A stretch of 64,000 nt of DNA from contig BSYO01000006.1 of assembly GCA_033239525.1 (NCBI GenBank), positions 310,001 through 374,000 on the forward strand, written 5' to 3'. Position 1 is the stretch's first letter; the number at the start of each line of letters is the position of its first letter. Shown here one piece after another: positions 48,435 through 61,900 of this stretch. The notes under the pieces were generated by a model that was not told where the DNA came from, ran no database searches, and saw nothing but the letters and a program-made list of their open reading frames with translations. The position numbers and the translations under genes are program-made. This DNA comes from Nepenthes gracilis. Lineage: Eukaryota > Streptophyta > Magnoliopsida > Caryophyllales > Nepenthaceae.

Positions 48435-50017
48435 ACGTAGATGGTGCATGTTATAATATTTTCTTTTAAGATATTGCACGATTAATTAGTGATTTGGTTG
48501 TTTTGTGTGACGTGTGTAAGATGATGCTCAAATATCAAACTATCAATTTTGATGGTTTATCTAATTTTTGAATTTCATATATGAATTGTTAATATAGACC
48601 AAAAATTTTACTTTCTTTCTTGAAATTTTGGGTTTCATATTTGTTATCTAACACTTAATTTATCATTTATGGTGGTTATATGTTGTTTAGAGTGATTTTT
48701 TTTTTTTTTTGATAGATAATAGTAATAACCAATTACTAACTTGTGACATTTAAATGCCGTTCAAATGCAAGGACTTTGAATTGCTACCTAACATTCAAAT
48801 GTTATTCTAGCAATAAGATGTTTAAATCTAAGAATTCTCTTTAACTCATGTATTCTTTTCCTTGGTTGCTATATTCTTGATATGAGTATCTAAATGTGTT
48901 TTAATATTGAATATTCTTAAATCCTATAGATAAGAAAAGGGGATCATATGAAGTGACTAATGTTTCACGGAATACAGAATCCAAAGAATATTAGTTTAGT
49001 CTATAATTATTCGTTACTAATTCCATATTTGAAGGTTTGAGGTTATCGATTTTGTGGCGGGATGCTAATAACCTTGTAATCATTGTACTAAGATATAAAA
49101 TGATATTAGTGAGGGAAATTGGATCGAGATATGGTCATACCACAAGGATGAAAATTCTCCATGTAACTACAGGCTTGTATGGGTAGGGGAAAATCTCATG
49201 CGATTTGAAGTGATTGCATGTATAAACTTAAATATCGAATAGCCTCGTGTCACTCATGCATCCGATGGGGAGTTTAACTACATTGGCCTTTTGGTTATAA
49301 TGGTGAGTAAGGTCTATGGAGACTTCTTTGATTTCGTTGTGTTATGAGACCTCCTTTGTGCTATGGTTTGATAGACTCCAATTTCATGATATCCTCTTTA
49401 TATTCCGTTGGATCTCATTTCAGGTGGTTATCATTTGAAGATGTTTTTGAATTGGGAATATGCGATTTATTTATATTTATATATTGTTCACTATTAATTT
49501 GTACTTTCTATGGATTTGACCTTGGAGTTCCCTATATAATTAAAGTATTTATTGTTCTTTTGGTTATATATGGCTTATTGGATATTCCATCCACTCCTAA
49601 ATTGTTGTTCCATTCTAACAAATTAGTTGCAAAAACTGTAGAAAATTAGATGTTGAGCAACACAGTGTCTCGGAGTTTATATATTGTTCCCACATAACAA
49701 ATTTCATGATGAATGTCTATAATTAATAGATGATGATGGATGTTTATTATTAATCAAGGTTTATATGTTGTATTTATGATTTTTCGCACTATAATTTACA
49801 CGGATTAGTGTTATTTTTTAAAAAATCAAGTCGAGTGGTGAAATTGGTAATGCAAATTAAATGACGAATGATTCTCGGTAGGTCTCATCTCATAACCTTC
49901 CACACAAAAAATTGTTCGATTTGCCAATGGTGCTTTGGCCTAAGCTTCAAGGAAGGATCCTCATCTATTAGTGATACTTTGATTTTAGACTTTGTTTTCA
50001 TTGTTCTATTGTTGTCT
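48435..50017. other. Intergenic DNA, probably an old gypsy-type LTR remnant
   Basis: No gene is recognised. The part 49000-49750 resembles the inner part of the gypsy-type LTRs nearby in style (ggtcatacc, gggaaatc, repeated tta-rich runs), but no clean end was found. The 101-codon frame at 49344-49649 and the 73-codon frame at 49868-50089 lack recognisable features. Confidence 0.4.
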
Positions 50018-52268
50018 TACAATGTGATGTCCCAAATATTTATACCTTTTGAGATTAATTTAATTTATTTGGTGTATAATTTGATATGATATTATGGATA
50101 AAGTAAGGACGTTTCGACTTAAGAATTATTTATAACTTGTTTCAGTAAGGAATTGAAAAAAATTTTATGACGTTTGATATAATATTTGAATAATTATTTG
50201 AAAGTCAGATAGTTGTCGTGACGTGCAGTTTAGCGTTTAAATGGTCCTTAAATACTAAAAAACTATTGCATTGACGAATGATTTTCAAATTTCTGGTCTT
50301 TGGAAGTTCAATGAAGATGAACAATTAGTTAACTAAATAAGGACATGTTTAGATAGATTAATTACATAAAAGTGAAAAATTCTTAATTCGATATAAGAAA
50401 GACATGCTTTACATATTTAATATTTCTAATTGCCTTACTATCGAAATAAAAAGACAAAAAGTTTAGAGAAAATGAGGAAGGAAGATCAGAAGATTAAACA
50501 TGGGACAACCGAGAGCATGGATTAAAAATAAGAAATCAAAGATTAGAAATCAACTAAATTTATTCATTCTTTCTTGATTATAATTGATGGTAAATCATCT
50601 TTTTATACTTTATAAAGCATGATTTGATAATTTTTCATGTTTTCTTCGAAACAATTATAATGTAATCTGATTTTTATAGATTTTCTTATAAATATTTAAA
50701 ATGTAAAATGTCTATTTAAAAGTGTGTGTGTGTACATGACATTTTACATGAATCATGGAAAACTTTGAAAAAAATGAAGAACTGGACATAAAATAGGAAA
50801 TGAAATTTGTAATTGTATGTTAATGTTTACTTTTGTCTATATTTATTTTTTTTCAAGTTTAAAGATAAATAATTTGATTAACCTATTCTTTGATTATATT
50901 TAACAATCATTCGAATTTAAAGTCATTTCACAAAGCTTTTGTACTAGTGTTTGATGCGGTGTTCAAATACTAAGTATTCATTGGAATAATTTTTTTAGTT
51001 TATGTACTTTTTTATTGTGACGGAACGGATTTTTTTTTTCCTCAATTGATTCCGTCAGCCTGGACAGAAATAAATAGCCTATATCGTAACTTAGTACATG
51101 CACACAACTAATCTAGTTATAACATATCATACAAACACAGGATTATAAATGTCATCTAGAATCCACATAAGATATCTATAACAATATATATATATATAGC
51201 GGAAGTCGATCTAAAAATCTGCCAAAACATTCATATTCATACCCAAAAACTCATTCATGTATATATAGACATAATGGTCCAATTACAAGTTCGCATATAT
51301 ATTCTATCAAGACTGCCTCCTCTGTGATAACTCCAAAAGTACTTTTAAATTTTCGAAAATCCTTTAGATTGAACTCTAATCTTTTTCGTCAAGCACAACT
51401 CTACAGTCTTCTCTGGAGGGGAAAAAATAGTAAAACAGTGAGTTGAGACCCAACAAGGTACATGCAGGTATACAGTAAAACATATATACAGAACAGAACT
51501 CAATAAAACAGGTGCCATAAGGAAGTAGTTTATAGCAGAATTATGATACAAACGATCAAGTTTTGAAAATTAGAAATCAATGTACTCATATTTTAGAAAG
51601 CAGAAGTTTGTCTTACCTCTATAGTTTACAGAAATCTTATCTTTATCAGTAAAGGACTCTACTAGTAAACCCTACTAGCGGAGGGGGCGAGTAATCGAGG
51701 ATAGATTGTGTACATCTCCACATAATCAATGGCAATAAACAGAATAGAACAGATGATTCCACCTCACGAGATCCTTCCCCAATCCAAGGGGGCGCTGGCC
51801 AGAACAGAATAGAAGCTACCCACCTATTATAACGCTCTGAGGAGGGGTTGACCACATATAGTTCCATGGACAGAGTTATCCTCGATTATTACCATAACGT
51901 TCTAAGACACGTCGGAGAACTTAACCTGACTGCATATCAATCCTGGGTCCACAATAACAGAAACAGAAATATTTTATTCTTATCATTTATTGAAAGCCAT
52001 TTTCAGTATCAATCAGAAATATCACTATTAATCCTTCAGAGATTGTGTACAGATATCTTAAGGCCGATTCAAAAATTATATATTTCAGGTCAGTTTCAAA
52101 TCATAGAACTCATACGCCACATTACAAAGCCGGTTTCAACATTATATTACAAATTCCGATCTCAAATTTGTGACACAAGGCTGGTTTCAAAATATATCCG
52201 TCATTTTACAAATCAAAGCCGATTTCCTATTTCCACATGCATGCAAGCCGGTTCCGATTTCAAACATG

Positions 52269-52460
52269 TAAGGGCTGGTTTTCAATTTCAACATGCAAAG
52301 AAGCCGAACTTGATTTCATGTTCAAATAGCCGGTTTTGATTTCATCATGCAAAGGGGCCGAACTTGATTTTATGTTCAAATGGCCGGTTTTGATTTCATC
52401 ATGCAAAGGGGCCGAACTTGATTTCATGTTCAAATGGCCGATTTTGATTTCATACTCAAA
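52269..52460. repeat. 54-bp tandem repeats inside solo LTR 4
   Basis: Units starting caaatggccgg at 52323, 52377 and 52431 share tgatttcatcatgcaaaggg and gccgaacttgatttcatg. A more diverged unit precedes them. From 52080 to 52640 the same gccggtttcaaatt motif recurs at irregular spacing. Confidence 0.87.
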
Positions 52461-53112
52461 GGCCGGTTTTAAATTTACTTTATAAATGTCGGTTTCAATT
52501 TATAATATAAAGCCGGTCTCAAATTCACTTCATGCAAATGCCGGATTCAAACTGTCAATACAGGTGCCGGTTTTAAAACACAAGGCCGGCTTCAAATTCG
52601 GGCAATGCAAGTGACTTATAAGCCGGTCTACTTTTTCATTTTCATGTACTCTAGCTTATGAGTTTAGTATAAGGTAGAAGACAGAAGGCAGAAAGTATGA
52701 ATTCAAACCAGGATACGGTTTATCGGACGGTAATTGGAACGACATGCATTTAATCTAAATCGGAAAGGAAAACTAGCAGTTTCTTTTAAAGTTGGAACTT
52801 TGGAGACGGAAATATAAGTGCTAAGCATGAACTTTAAAATCTGGACACACGAACTTAAAAAGAATTATCGTCCAGTACACTTGTAATATTCTGAAGTTAA
52901 AACAGAGCATGAAATCATGAACTTAAAAACATGGGGATACACTTGCAATATTCTTAAAAAGAATAGCGTCCGAAGTACACTTGTCTGACTGCCCACTCCG
53001 GCTGACTTGAGGATCTCCTTCCTTATTCGCTCCTTACTGCTTTCACTTGCCCGCACTTACACTTGCCTCTTCAATCGGAGCCCAGTATATAAAGAGGAGG
53101 GGTTTGGTGGGG

Positions 53113-53259
53113 TAAGTGGAGTAGGCTACTTACTCTGGTACTTCTTCTCAGAGATTTAGTGAGAGTAAGTAGGTTAAGTTATTCACTTTGGTACTTCTTT
53201 GCAATAATTAGGTGGAAGTAAGTAGGGTGAGTCACCTACTTAGTACTTCTTCTCAGACG
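53113..53259. repeat. Three copies of a 53-bp tandem repeat inside solo LTR 4
   Basis: Units begin taagt at 53113, 53166 and 53219 and contain tggtacttcttctcag or close variants. Confidence 0.8.
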
Positions 53260-53427
53260 GTCAACGAGGTAGTTCACTTACTCTATTCCGTTGGGATCTA
53301 TTTGGGTTCTAACAAATCGGCAAAGTTGGTCCTTATCTTTAATTTGTCCTTAATTTATTCCTGAATTCGATAGTCAATTTCGGCTGGTTAATATTCTCTT
53401 CAAAATCGGCCAAGCAGTTAACACGTT

Positions 53428-53827
53428 CAAATCCGGTCAACATCTTCAAAATCCGGTCAATACTTTCAAATCCGGTCAACACTTTCAAATCCGGTCAACA
53501 CCTTTAAATCCGGTCAACATCTTCAAATCCGGTCAATATCTTCAAAATCCGGTCAACACCTTCAAATCCGATCAACATCTTCATATCCGGTCAACACCTT
53601 AAAATCCGGTCAACATCTTCAAAATCCGATCAACATCTTCAAAATCCGGTCAACACCTTCAAATCCGGTCAATACTTTCAAATCCGGTCAACACCTTTAA
53701 ATCCGATCAATATCTTCAAAATCCGGTCAACACCTTCGAATCCGATCAACACCTTCAAATCCGGTCAACATCTTTAAATCCGGTCAACATCTTCAAATCC
53801 GGTCAACATCTTTAAAATCCGGTCAAC
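53428..53827. repeat. 19-bp minisatellite, about 21 units, inside solo LTR 4
   Basis: The unit aaatccggtcaacaccttc repeats head to tail 20 times plus a partial copy, 19 or 20 bp each. Variation is limited to a few positions (ccggtc or ccgatc; aacacc, aacatc, aatatc or aatact; a final c or t). There are no separate spacers between repeats, so this is not a CRISPR-like array. Confidence 0.95.
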
Positions 53828-55707
53828 TTTTTATTATTCACTCCGGCCTCTTGCACTTCCATGAAGTGGTCCGGCCTTCAAACGACGTAAAGCCATTTCG
53901 GCTTCAAGAGACATAAGGCCACTCCGGCCCTTATGCCGAAACACTCCAAATTGTAAACTGTGATAATTACTCCAAATTTTATCCGTATACTTTACTCCGG
54001 ATTTCATCCTCATCAAAACACTCCAATTTTAAGTTGAGATCAAAATACTCTAGTTTGAAGTAGAATATTTTATTTCGATTTTAAACCTTTTTGATTTCTG
54101 AACCTCACATTTATATTGCGTAAGTCTTAGTCTTTGAATTTAAATCATTTTTTATTAAGTTTGATAGATTTTTACTCATTTACAAACCAAATGAAAGTTT
54201 TGAGTATCTTAACATTTGAGCAACGTGTGACCAACATTTGAACACTAGCACTCAATTATGCAGTGCGCGACTCTAACGTGTCATGGATTCTTATCCGAGT
54301 CTTGGAATTGTTCTATTTTATTATATTCTAGTTTTAATCTTTGGTAGTTGACTCGAGTTCTAGAATTGCTTCCTCTAACTTATAATTATGATTAAAGTTG
54401 AGGATATTATAAGAAGATATCTTGAGTATTAAGGAGTGCAAAACCTATAATATCGTAATATAGTTTATAATTTTTCAAATCTCACTTTAGTATCATTGTG
54501 GCTGTTGAGATCATAGTGTTATAATAGGATATTTATAGTCATATGACTATTATTTTTGGTGATATAAGTTGGAATTTGGATTTTTGTGATAATAGTGTGA
54601 TATTAGCAAGAGACATTGGGCCCATTGCATACCATGGAGTTTGGTTATAGGCACTACATTGTCATTAGTTAGTGGCATGTGGGATCTTAGGATGGCAATA
54701 TTCTTGCAATAATTGACCCAAACATTTAGGGATGTTAGTATGATATGTTTTGGTCAGTGTAAATAAGGTTTGTGGAAGATTATTAATATTTCTTATGAAT
54801 TTATTACCTTGATTATGATTATTCGGTATTATTATATTTTATATAAAAATTTCAGGTTTTATCCTTCATTGCCAATTGATATATCTTTAGATATATAGAT
54901 AATATCTTAGTTCTTATCTTGCATGTTTTCATTTGGTCTGTCCTTTTGGATATACAGTTAATATTTTAAATCTTATCACTCTTGATTATTTAATATTATA
55001 TCATTTTAACACATTGATATGAGCATGTTTATTTTATATTATTGACTATAAGGCTTATTGGGTATTCAAGTCACTCCTAATTATTTTGTTGGACTCTACC
55101 TGTTTAGTTATATATTCTCGGAGATATGGATATAGATTGGTTATGTCATCTAAGATTTTGTATAAGAATATTCAAGATATATTATGATTATATTCATATC
55201 TTATATTTATTTATATGTTTGTATTGGATGATATGTAAGTTATGTCATATTGTATTTACCTAACCTTAGATTGTTGTAAATGCTTGAAAATTGTATCATT
55301 AAAAATTATGATGATTAGTTATAAAATATTGAGGTTTTTGAGATATGGATTTTATGGTTTTCATATCATGATTCAAACCTTTTAGGGATATTTTTGATAA
55401 GTTGTGTCGGGTCATGGCATACAATCCTCTTCAGCTTCCCACATAACTACTACCTACTTTGTGTTGTAACTACTTGGCCTAAATTTTGTTTGTTTAACGA
55501 TATTAAAACGAGATAGATGATTAGTAGTAATTTTAGGCTGGAAATGTTAAATTACTTGGATTTGGTGATACTATGTTCAGGCAAGTTGCACCAAGCATTG
55601 ACAACAGATTACTTTGAGGCGGGAGAAGAGGAAATCTGATATCCGTATATGAAATTGATGTTTGGGGCATTCCTCTTTTGGTTACCTAATGAAACTATAT
55701 CTTAGCT

Positions 55708-56930
55708 TGTAACACCTGCCCCCAATGTGTGTTTTATGATATTGATAATTAAGTAAACTGGATGAAACATTAAGAATAATCTCATATTGGATGAAAAATA
55801 TAGTAGTTGATAAAAGAGGACATGCACCTAACCGATGTATGAGTAGTACTCGTGTATAGCTAGCAGAACAGATGATGCTCGTATATAATAGAGGCACACT
55901 TGTGTGTGACTAATAATATAGACAATATTAATGTATAGTTTAAGGGTCACTCATGCATGCATATATTATGTCCCAACATTTAATGGGTGCATAGGCGAAT
56001 GTCACTTATATACCAGTTTAAATATTTAAAGAATCCCTAGTTGATCTCACACAATTTTTATTGAGATCTCGAGAGAAGAGAGAGGAAGAGAAAGAGAGAC
56101 AATATGAGGTAGATAGTGAAAGAAGTTGATTTTGAGGTTACTTCATATTTGTTCTTAGAAATATTCAAGTAAAGATAAGCGTATGTAAATTTATTTATTT
56201 TTTATTATAAAAACTTTTAGATTATTCCTTTCAATTTATAGTCATGTAGTCACTTGATGTCCTTCCATATTGACTTTTGTATGCATGTTGATTTTATTCT
56301 TATTTATAAGATTCTAAAAGTTTATACTTAAATTTATGATTTGTTGAAATAACCTCAAATCTTTGTGTATTTGGTCTTATATGTCACTGTATGCAAGTAT
56401 TTGAAAAAATACTATATATTTTATGAGATTTTATTTTAATTAAATAATAACCATTATAAAGAATCAATTGAATATATTTAACATATCTAAAAATATTAAT
56501 TTATAATTAAATATCATACATAATATTTATGGGTTCAAAAAATGACATTTGACCCCATTACAGGGAATAATGTAGTTGATTTACTCACGAGTCTTAAATA
56601 GTAACATATGATTCGAGTTATGGGAAATCATTTGTAGATCATTAGTTGATATTTGACCCCATTTTTTATATTTTTATCATTATGTCATATTTGTTTCCAT
56701 ATTTATGTATTTAATTACTATTATTTCTCATATAATAATATTAAGTATATTTACACATATATTCACACACACATTTGTAAGCTTCCAAAACCATCATGAT
56801 TCATTTCAACTAATTTTTAGAAAAAGGCTTACCCCTTTTATGGTCATACATTTCCATGTTTGGAGTTCCTCCAAAATAACTACTTTGGTGGATCATGTCC
56901 ACTTGTTACTTTTATAAATGATTGTGATAG
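55708..56930 (+). repeat. LTR 6: fragment related to solo LTR 1
   Basis: Starts TGTAACACCTGCCCCC at 55708. Shares with solo LTR 1 the block with gagaagagagaggaag (56070; 6985 in LTR 1) and the block gtcttaaatagtaacatatga (56590; 8020 in LTR 1), in the same order. The right end could not be found, so the limit is approximate and the copy is probably truncated. Confidence 0.5.
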
Positions 56931-58927
56931 AATGATTGTATCAGGATGACTTGGATGTGCCCTATGAAATTCAAAGGGGATGTCGGCCATGCTAACTCAA
57001 GTGGTCTTCTTGAGTTGTCGGCCCGTAATTGTCGACATGTTGGAACATTATTGGTTGACGACAATATTATCTTTGGATGAAAAAATTTACTGTTAAGTGT
57101 TAATATCAATAGTGAATAATAGATAGTTTTGAAAATTGATTTTCTATTATGAAAATTGGAAGTCATTCTACGGAGTTTAAGCTTAAATTTTTTATTAATT
57201 TATTTTTTATACGTGATAAATATTAAAAACAATTAAAAAATATATTTTATAATATCAAAAAAAAAAAGAAGATATTTTTAACAAATTATTTTTCAATAAA
57301 CAAACCAAATCTTTAGGAAATCAAAAGAGAATTCTAGAATCAACGGTATCCAAATAGCCCCCGCAGGTAGGTATAACACTTGACGGTGGCAAAGTTTAAA
57401 GATAACTCATGGCCAGTAAGGAAAGATAAAGAGCTTTTTTTCTCTTTTTAATGGGATCCTGAGAATCCCCGCACCCTTTCCATGGCGAGTTTATACGGAA
57501 AGATTTTGATTTTTCTCATTTCTTTTCTTCTTCAATAAGAATAGAAATTTAAAATAATATAAATTTCTCTTTATTTTATTATTCTCAGTAAAGGAATTGC
57601 CTAAACATATTTTTTCAGATAACTTAAACTACAAATATTGTATAATGTGTAGATTTAAGTACGTTTTAATGGAAAATAAATTTGTTAACATAGACTCAAT
57701 TGTGATGTTTTTAGTTGCCTTTATCAAATGTGTTATCCCATGTAGATCAGATTCAAACGTGATGCATATTGCATCGACTTTTAACTCTGATGGTAGAAGA
57801 CCTAAAAAGGGGTTCAACCCAAATAACTTGTAACATAGGACATGTGCGCCACAAAGAAAATGTAAAAGGACTAAGTATTTCACCTGATTAAATTCCATTG
57901 ACACATAAATATGTGCTCAAGTTAGGAGTCAAGCCATGTATATACCTTGATTGGGAGTTAAGTACGTAGGATGCAAGTTGCTTCCTATTTTTTTCTCTGA
58001 GGTACGCTTGGTGAGACCTTGAGAATATAGACAGATTGGTGGGCAATAGGTTATATGGCATGTGAAGACCACTTAATAAAAACACAACATAACAATTAAA
58101 ATAGATAACATAGTAGTAAAGGCTAATTGATATCAATTTAGATAGAGATTTGCTAAGGCACTTTTTTTTTATAATGTCTTCTAACACTTTAGAAATTAAA
58201 TTTTTTCTAGTGCTAAAAGATATTGTATATACAAATAAGTTAAAATTGTCATATTATATTGACACCCCTAGATTAGCATGGGATTCAAATCCAAGAGAGT
58301 AGGTGTGACTACCTTGTGACCTTTGTTGGGTGCCAGTGAGGTGTCTCATCTGCAACTGTTTATAGAATGTACTTAATTAATTGTAGTTGTAGATATATTG
58401 TGTCCAATAAGTTGTGGATTATGTGAATAAATCCGGCTATAAACTTTGGTTTACATCGACGTGTCATGTTGGCTTAAGTAAGTTCCATGGGTTTAGACAA
58501 TGATCCTATTGTATGCCCGACGTGTCATGTTGGCTTAAGTATGTTCCATGGATTTAGACAATGATCCTATTATATGCCCAATTGGGCTCCTCGATCACGA
58601 AATTTTGCTGTTTCTTAGTTGACCTACCTAAGAGAAGGTTGTTTTGAAAGAGGATGCTGCCCAAGTTAATTAAGCTTTCTTGACCAGGTGCTTGGGGTTC
58701 AATTTTATTCAGATAGATATTTTTATCCCTTTAATTGCATTTATTTGATCCTAAGTGTTTCTAGATCGACTAAAATATATTCGCTTAACTAGCTAAATAA
58801 AGAAGGCATGACAGCAAATTTGAACGGCCAAACTCCTCCAAAAAGAATCCAGAAAATGATGGTATCAATGCATAGCATCAAAAGCAAAGTCCTGGAAAAT
58901 ATCCTACTAGGGAAAGAGATAAACCAA
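56931..58927. other. Intergenic DNA downstream of the SWEET gene
   Basis: AT-rich with no gene recognised. It holds a 61-bp tandem duplication (58457-58578). Two tttatt strings at 58703 and 58739 (AATAAA on the minus strand) lie about 190-230 bp beyond the SWEET stop codon and may serve its polyadenylation. The 91- and 99-codon minus frames at 57629-57904 and 57888-58187 show no domain. Confidence 0.5.
58457..58578. repeat. 61-bp tandem duplication
   Basis: Copies at 58457-58517 and 58518-58578, both with cgacgtgtcatgttggctta and tttagacaatgatcctatt, differing at only a few positions. Confidence 0.93.
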
Positions 58928-61900
58928 CTAGGGTGTTACTCTTCCTTCATAGGGGCCAGTCGACATTTGCACTTGAGAGGGCTTCTCCACATCGTCTTTT
59001 GGTCTAGAATTGCAGTAATACCCGTACAGTATTAGCTGCACAGCCCCAGCTAGTGCCCCAAGACCATTGCCAATCTACATCGCAAGTGAGAACAGAATAT
59101 AAACGATTAATTAGACGATTCCAGTTTATGATCCACAAGCAACACAAATGACATATTTTCCCTAAAATACAACATATATTGTGGATTTCATCATTCTTCC
59201 TTCAGTTAGTTTCCTTGTTCATGGCTTTTATACTGTTGGGATTCTTTTGGAAAAAAAAATGCATATAACCGGTACAATGGAAACAAGCCCTAAATTTTTT
59301 GTCAAACGTCAGCTACCAAATATTGTAAGAGTACAAAATATCAAATTATACAATTAATTATATAAATTATATGATAATATTTGACGTAAAAAATTCTTCT
59401 CAATTTAGAAAAAAATTACGAGATAAATTATGAATAAATTTACTAAACAATTAATAGATTACAAATATAAGTCCTTCCAAAATTACTTTACTATAAACCG
59501 AGTGAATAATCAATTGAACACAACTTCAATGCATCTAACAAACAAACAACCAAATGATAATATGTCCTAAAAATTAGATTATAGTAATGTATCTGATCTT
59601 TATGAATAGTAAAACTCAAATCGGACATTAAATGAATACCAAACATCTTCTCTTTTCTCTATTCTCTCTTTTTATGCAGTACTTTTTACATTGAAAATTA
59701 TTTCAAATACATAAAATCTTGAAGAGACTCTATTATATTCCATGTGGCCGCTTAAGTGGCCATCTCATGGTGTATCCACCCAATCCTAGTGTTTAAACAC
59801 TTATATTGTGACCATCTCGTGAATACCTATTGAAAATCTTTCTATTTCTTACACTTGAATGGACAACTCAGGCATATCTCGCATAATCTCTTACGACCAA
59901 TTTCGTCCGAGCAAACATCTTTCGAACATCACGTGACCTTTAATGAACGGCACTACTTGAACGGCTTTCTTGCGAATATCACATGACCCTCAGATAATCT
60001 GTCTATTGAATGTAAGACTCACAATAAAATAATCTAAAAACCGAGCACTAATGTTGTAAGAGGGTTTACATTATCTAAATTCAACTTTTAAATTATAATA
60101 AAGCACACATATTGTAACATAGGTCACCAAATTATGTACCTATGATTGTTTTCAAATCAAGTTATGTACTAAATTGCTCTCCTATAATGCTTAGAACAGT
60201 TGCAAGTATTGTATCTTTATTATCTGCGTAAGATTATATAATTACCACATTATTAAAATGATTATATATATCAATGCTTGTTACATTAGTTATGTTCATA
60301 TTATGACTTTATTTTATAGTAAGTTTGATCTTTAGTGAGAAGCATTGTTTAGGCTATTTTTGCATAAATATCACACAATCATTAGGTAATCCATCTATTA
60401 AGTATAAAACTCACAAAGAAATAATTTAAAAACCTAACACATATGCTACAAAAAGGGGTTACATTGTCTAAACACAACCTCTAAATTATAATAAAGCAAA
60501 TATTGCAACATGGATCATCAAATTATGTAGCTTATTCCCAAATCCAGTTGTGTACTAAATTATTCTCATAAGATTTTGTAATTTGTGTAAGAATACATGG
60601 TAGTCACATCGCTAAAATGATTATATATATTAATACTTGTTATATTGATTATGTTCGCACTTTCTATAACTTTATTTCCTTATAAGTTTGATATGTGTAT
60701 ATTTTTTTCTCCTAATAAAATTTAATAATATAAAAAGCTACTACTTTGTGTCAATCAAAATATGTAATGGAAATAACGTCATCACACCGTAGACGAATAA
60801 ATGGAGAGAGAGAGAGAGACCAGGATATAGAGATCAAATTGGATGAGAGCATATGTCAGCCAAATAAGACCATTTGCAAAGTTAGTGAAGGAAAGGTAGA
60901 ATGGCATGAATTCCACGCTTTTCGTCTTGATGACTCTCGCCTGTTTGATGAATTGAAATTGAGGAACGACAGCATGAGGACAATCAGGGGGACAAGAGCT
61001 AGAATAAAAGGTGCTGAAAACGGTTGCCTTGATTAATCTGAAACTGAAATGGAAGAGGCACATACCATTACAGTAAGAGGTGAAGAGTACATTACGACTC
61101 CAAAGACAACGCAAAAGGCGCCCACGACATTGGACCTTGCCGTGTGGGTATGTAACGCTTTGAGTGAAATGGCAGCTATGATGGCAATAACCAACAACTC
61201 TACGAGCATGAAGGCGACGATTTGCATCTGAAACGAAAAGCAATTGATAGTAATTCAACTAATTAACCAAGCGTACATAAAATGACAAAAGTAAATAAAT
61301 AGTAAATACGTAAGCATCTTTTTATCATTCTCGAATCATTGCGGTGGAAACGTTCTAAATAATAATGAATTGTTTCAATTTCCTCATATGCCTCAATCTT
61401 TTATGGCACTTATCAAATGTAGCCTATGATGCAGCACTTCACGTCAAACACATCATATAAGCCTGCAATTTATCAAATACACATCACGGTAGAAAGGGAG
61501 AGAAGGGATACAGGGGAGTTCCAAAAATATACCAGAATTCGTTCAATTCTACAACATACCAAAGCTTTAAATTTGTGACCTGACCATATGAAGTATTTTT
61601 TTATTATTTTTCTTGATTGAGTAAATAGAAATCATTTAAAAAGCATCCTACCAAGTTTTTTTTAGATGCATTTCTTTATATCTTTGCTCTGGTTATAAAT
61701 ATTCATGGTCTATATTTTAAATATTCAAATCATCTCATCTTTTAAATTTTAAAATAAAAACTACATGTGGCAACCATTAGATGTGCTTTGTTAGGAATGT
61801 TAATATTTCTAAATATTTAAGAACATTAACATTCCTAACAGAATATATGTAATGGTTGTCATATATAGCTTTTATTTTAAAATTTAAAGGTTTATTAGGA

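Larger units (their letters stand above)
51016..54109 (-). mobile_element. Solo LTR 4 (gypsy-type, minisatellite-rich), reverse, nested in solo LTR 5
   Basis: 3,094 bp from TGTGACGGAACGG to GAACCTCACA, with perfect duplications tttat at 51011-51015 and 54110-54114. Read on the minus strand it begins TGTGAGGTTC and ends in an A run then CCGTTCCGTCACA. This parallels solo LTR 2 (TGTGAGATTC ... GATCCGTCACA), so they are one superfamily in opposite directions. Three tandem arrays (52269-52460, 53113-53259, 53428-53827) make it unusually long. No coding domain; the 163-codon frame at 51848-52339 is not supported. Confidence 0.87.
50023..55419 (+). mobile_element. Solo LTR 5 (gypsy-type), containing solo LTR 4
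   Basis: Starts TGTGATGTCCCAAAT at 50023 and ends GTCGGGTCATGGCA at 55419, with perfect duplications tacaa at 50018-50022 and 55420-55424. Without the nested LTR (51016-54109 plus one tttat) it is about 2.3 kb, similar to solo LTRs 1 and 2. No internal protein domain is found. The ending is a variant of the ...CGTGACA end of solo LTR 1. Confidence 0.78.

Noticed and set aside
51848..52339. 163-codon frame in solo LTR 4
   Set aside because: It lies inside the LTR and partly in its tandem repeats; no domain is seen.
53086..53094. TATATAAAG as a forward promoter
   Set aside because: The LTR that contains it is in reverse orientation, and no transcript unit follows on the + strand.
53428..53827. 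CRISPR-like regular repeat array
   Set aside because: The units are head to tail with no unique spacers, have no cas genes nearby and lie inside a plant LTR flanked by a target duplication. It is a minisatellite.
60782..61258. 158-codon minus frame as a gene
   Set aside because: Only 60821-60940 matches SWEET; the upstream part is intron and a shifted reading of the neighbouring exon.
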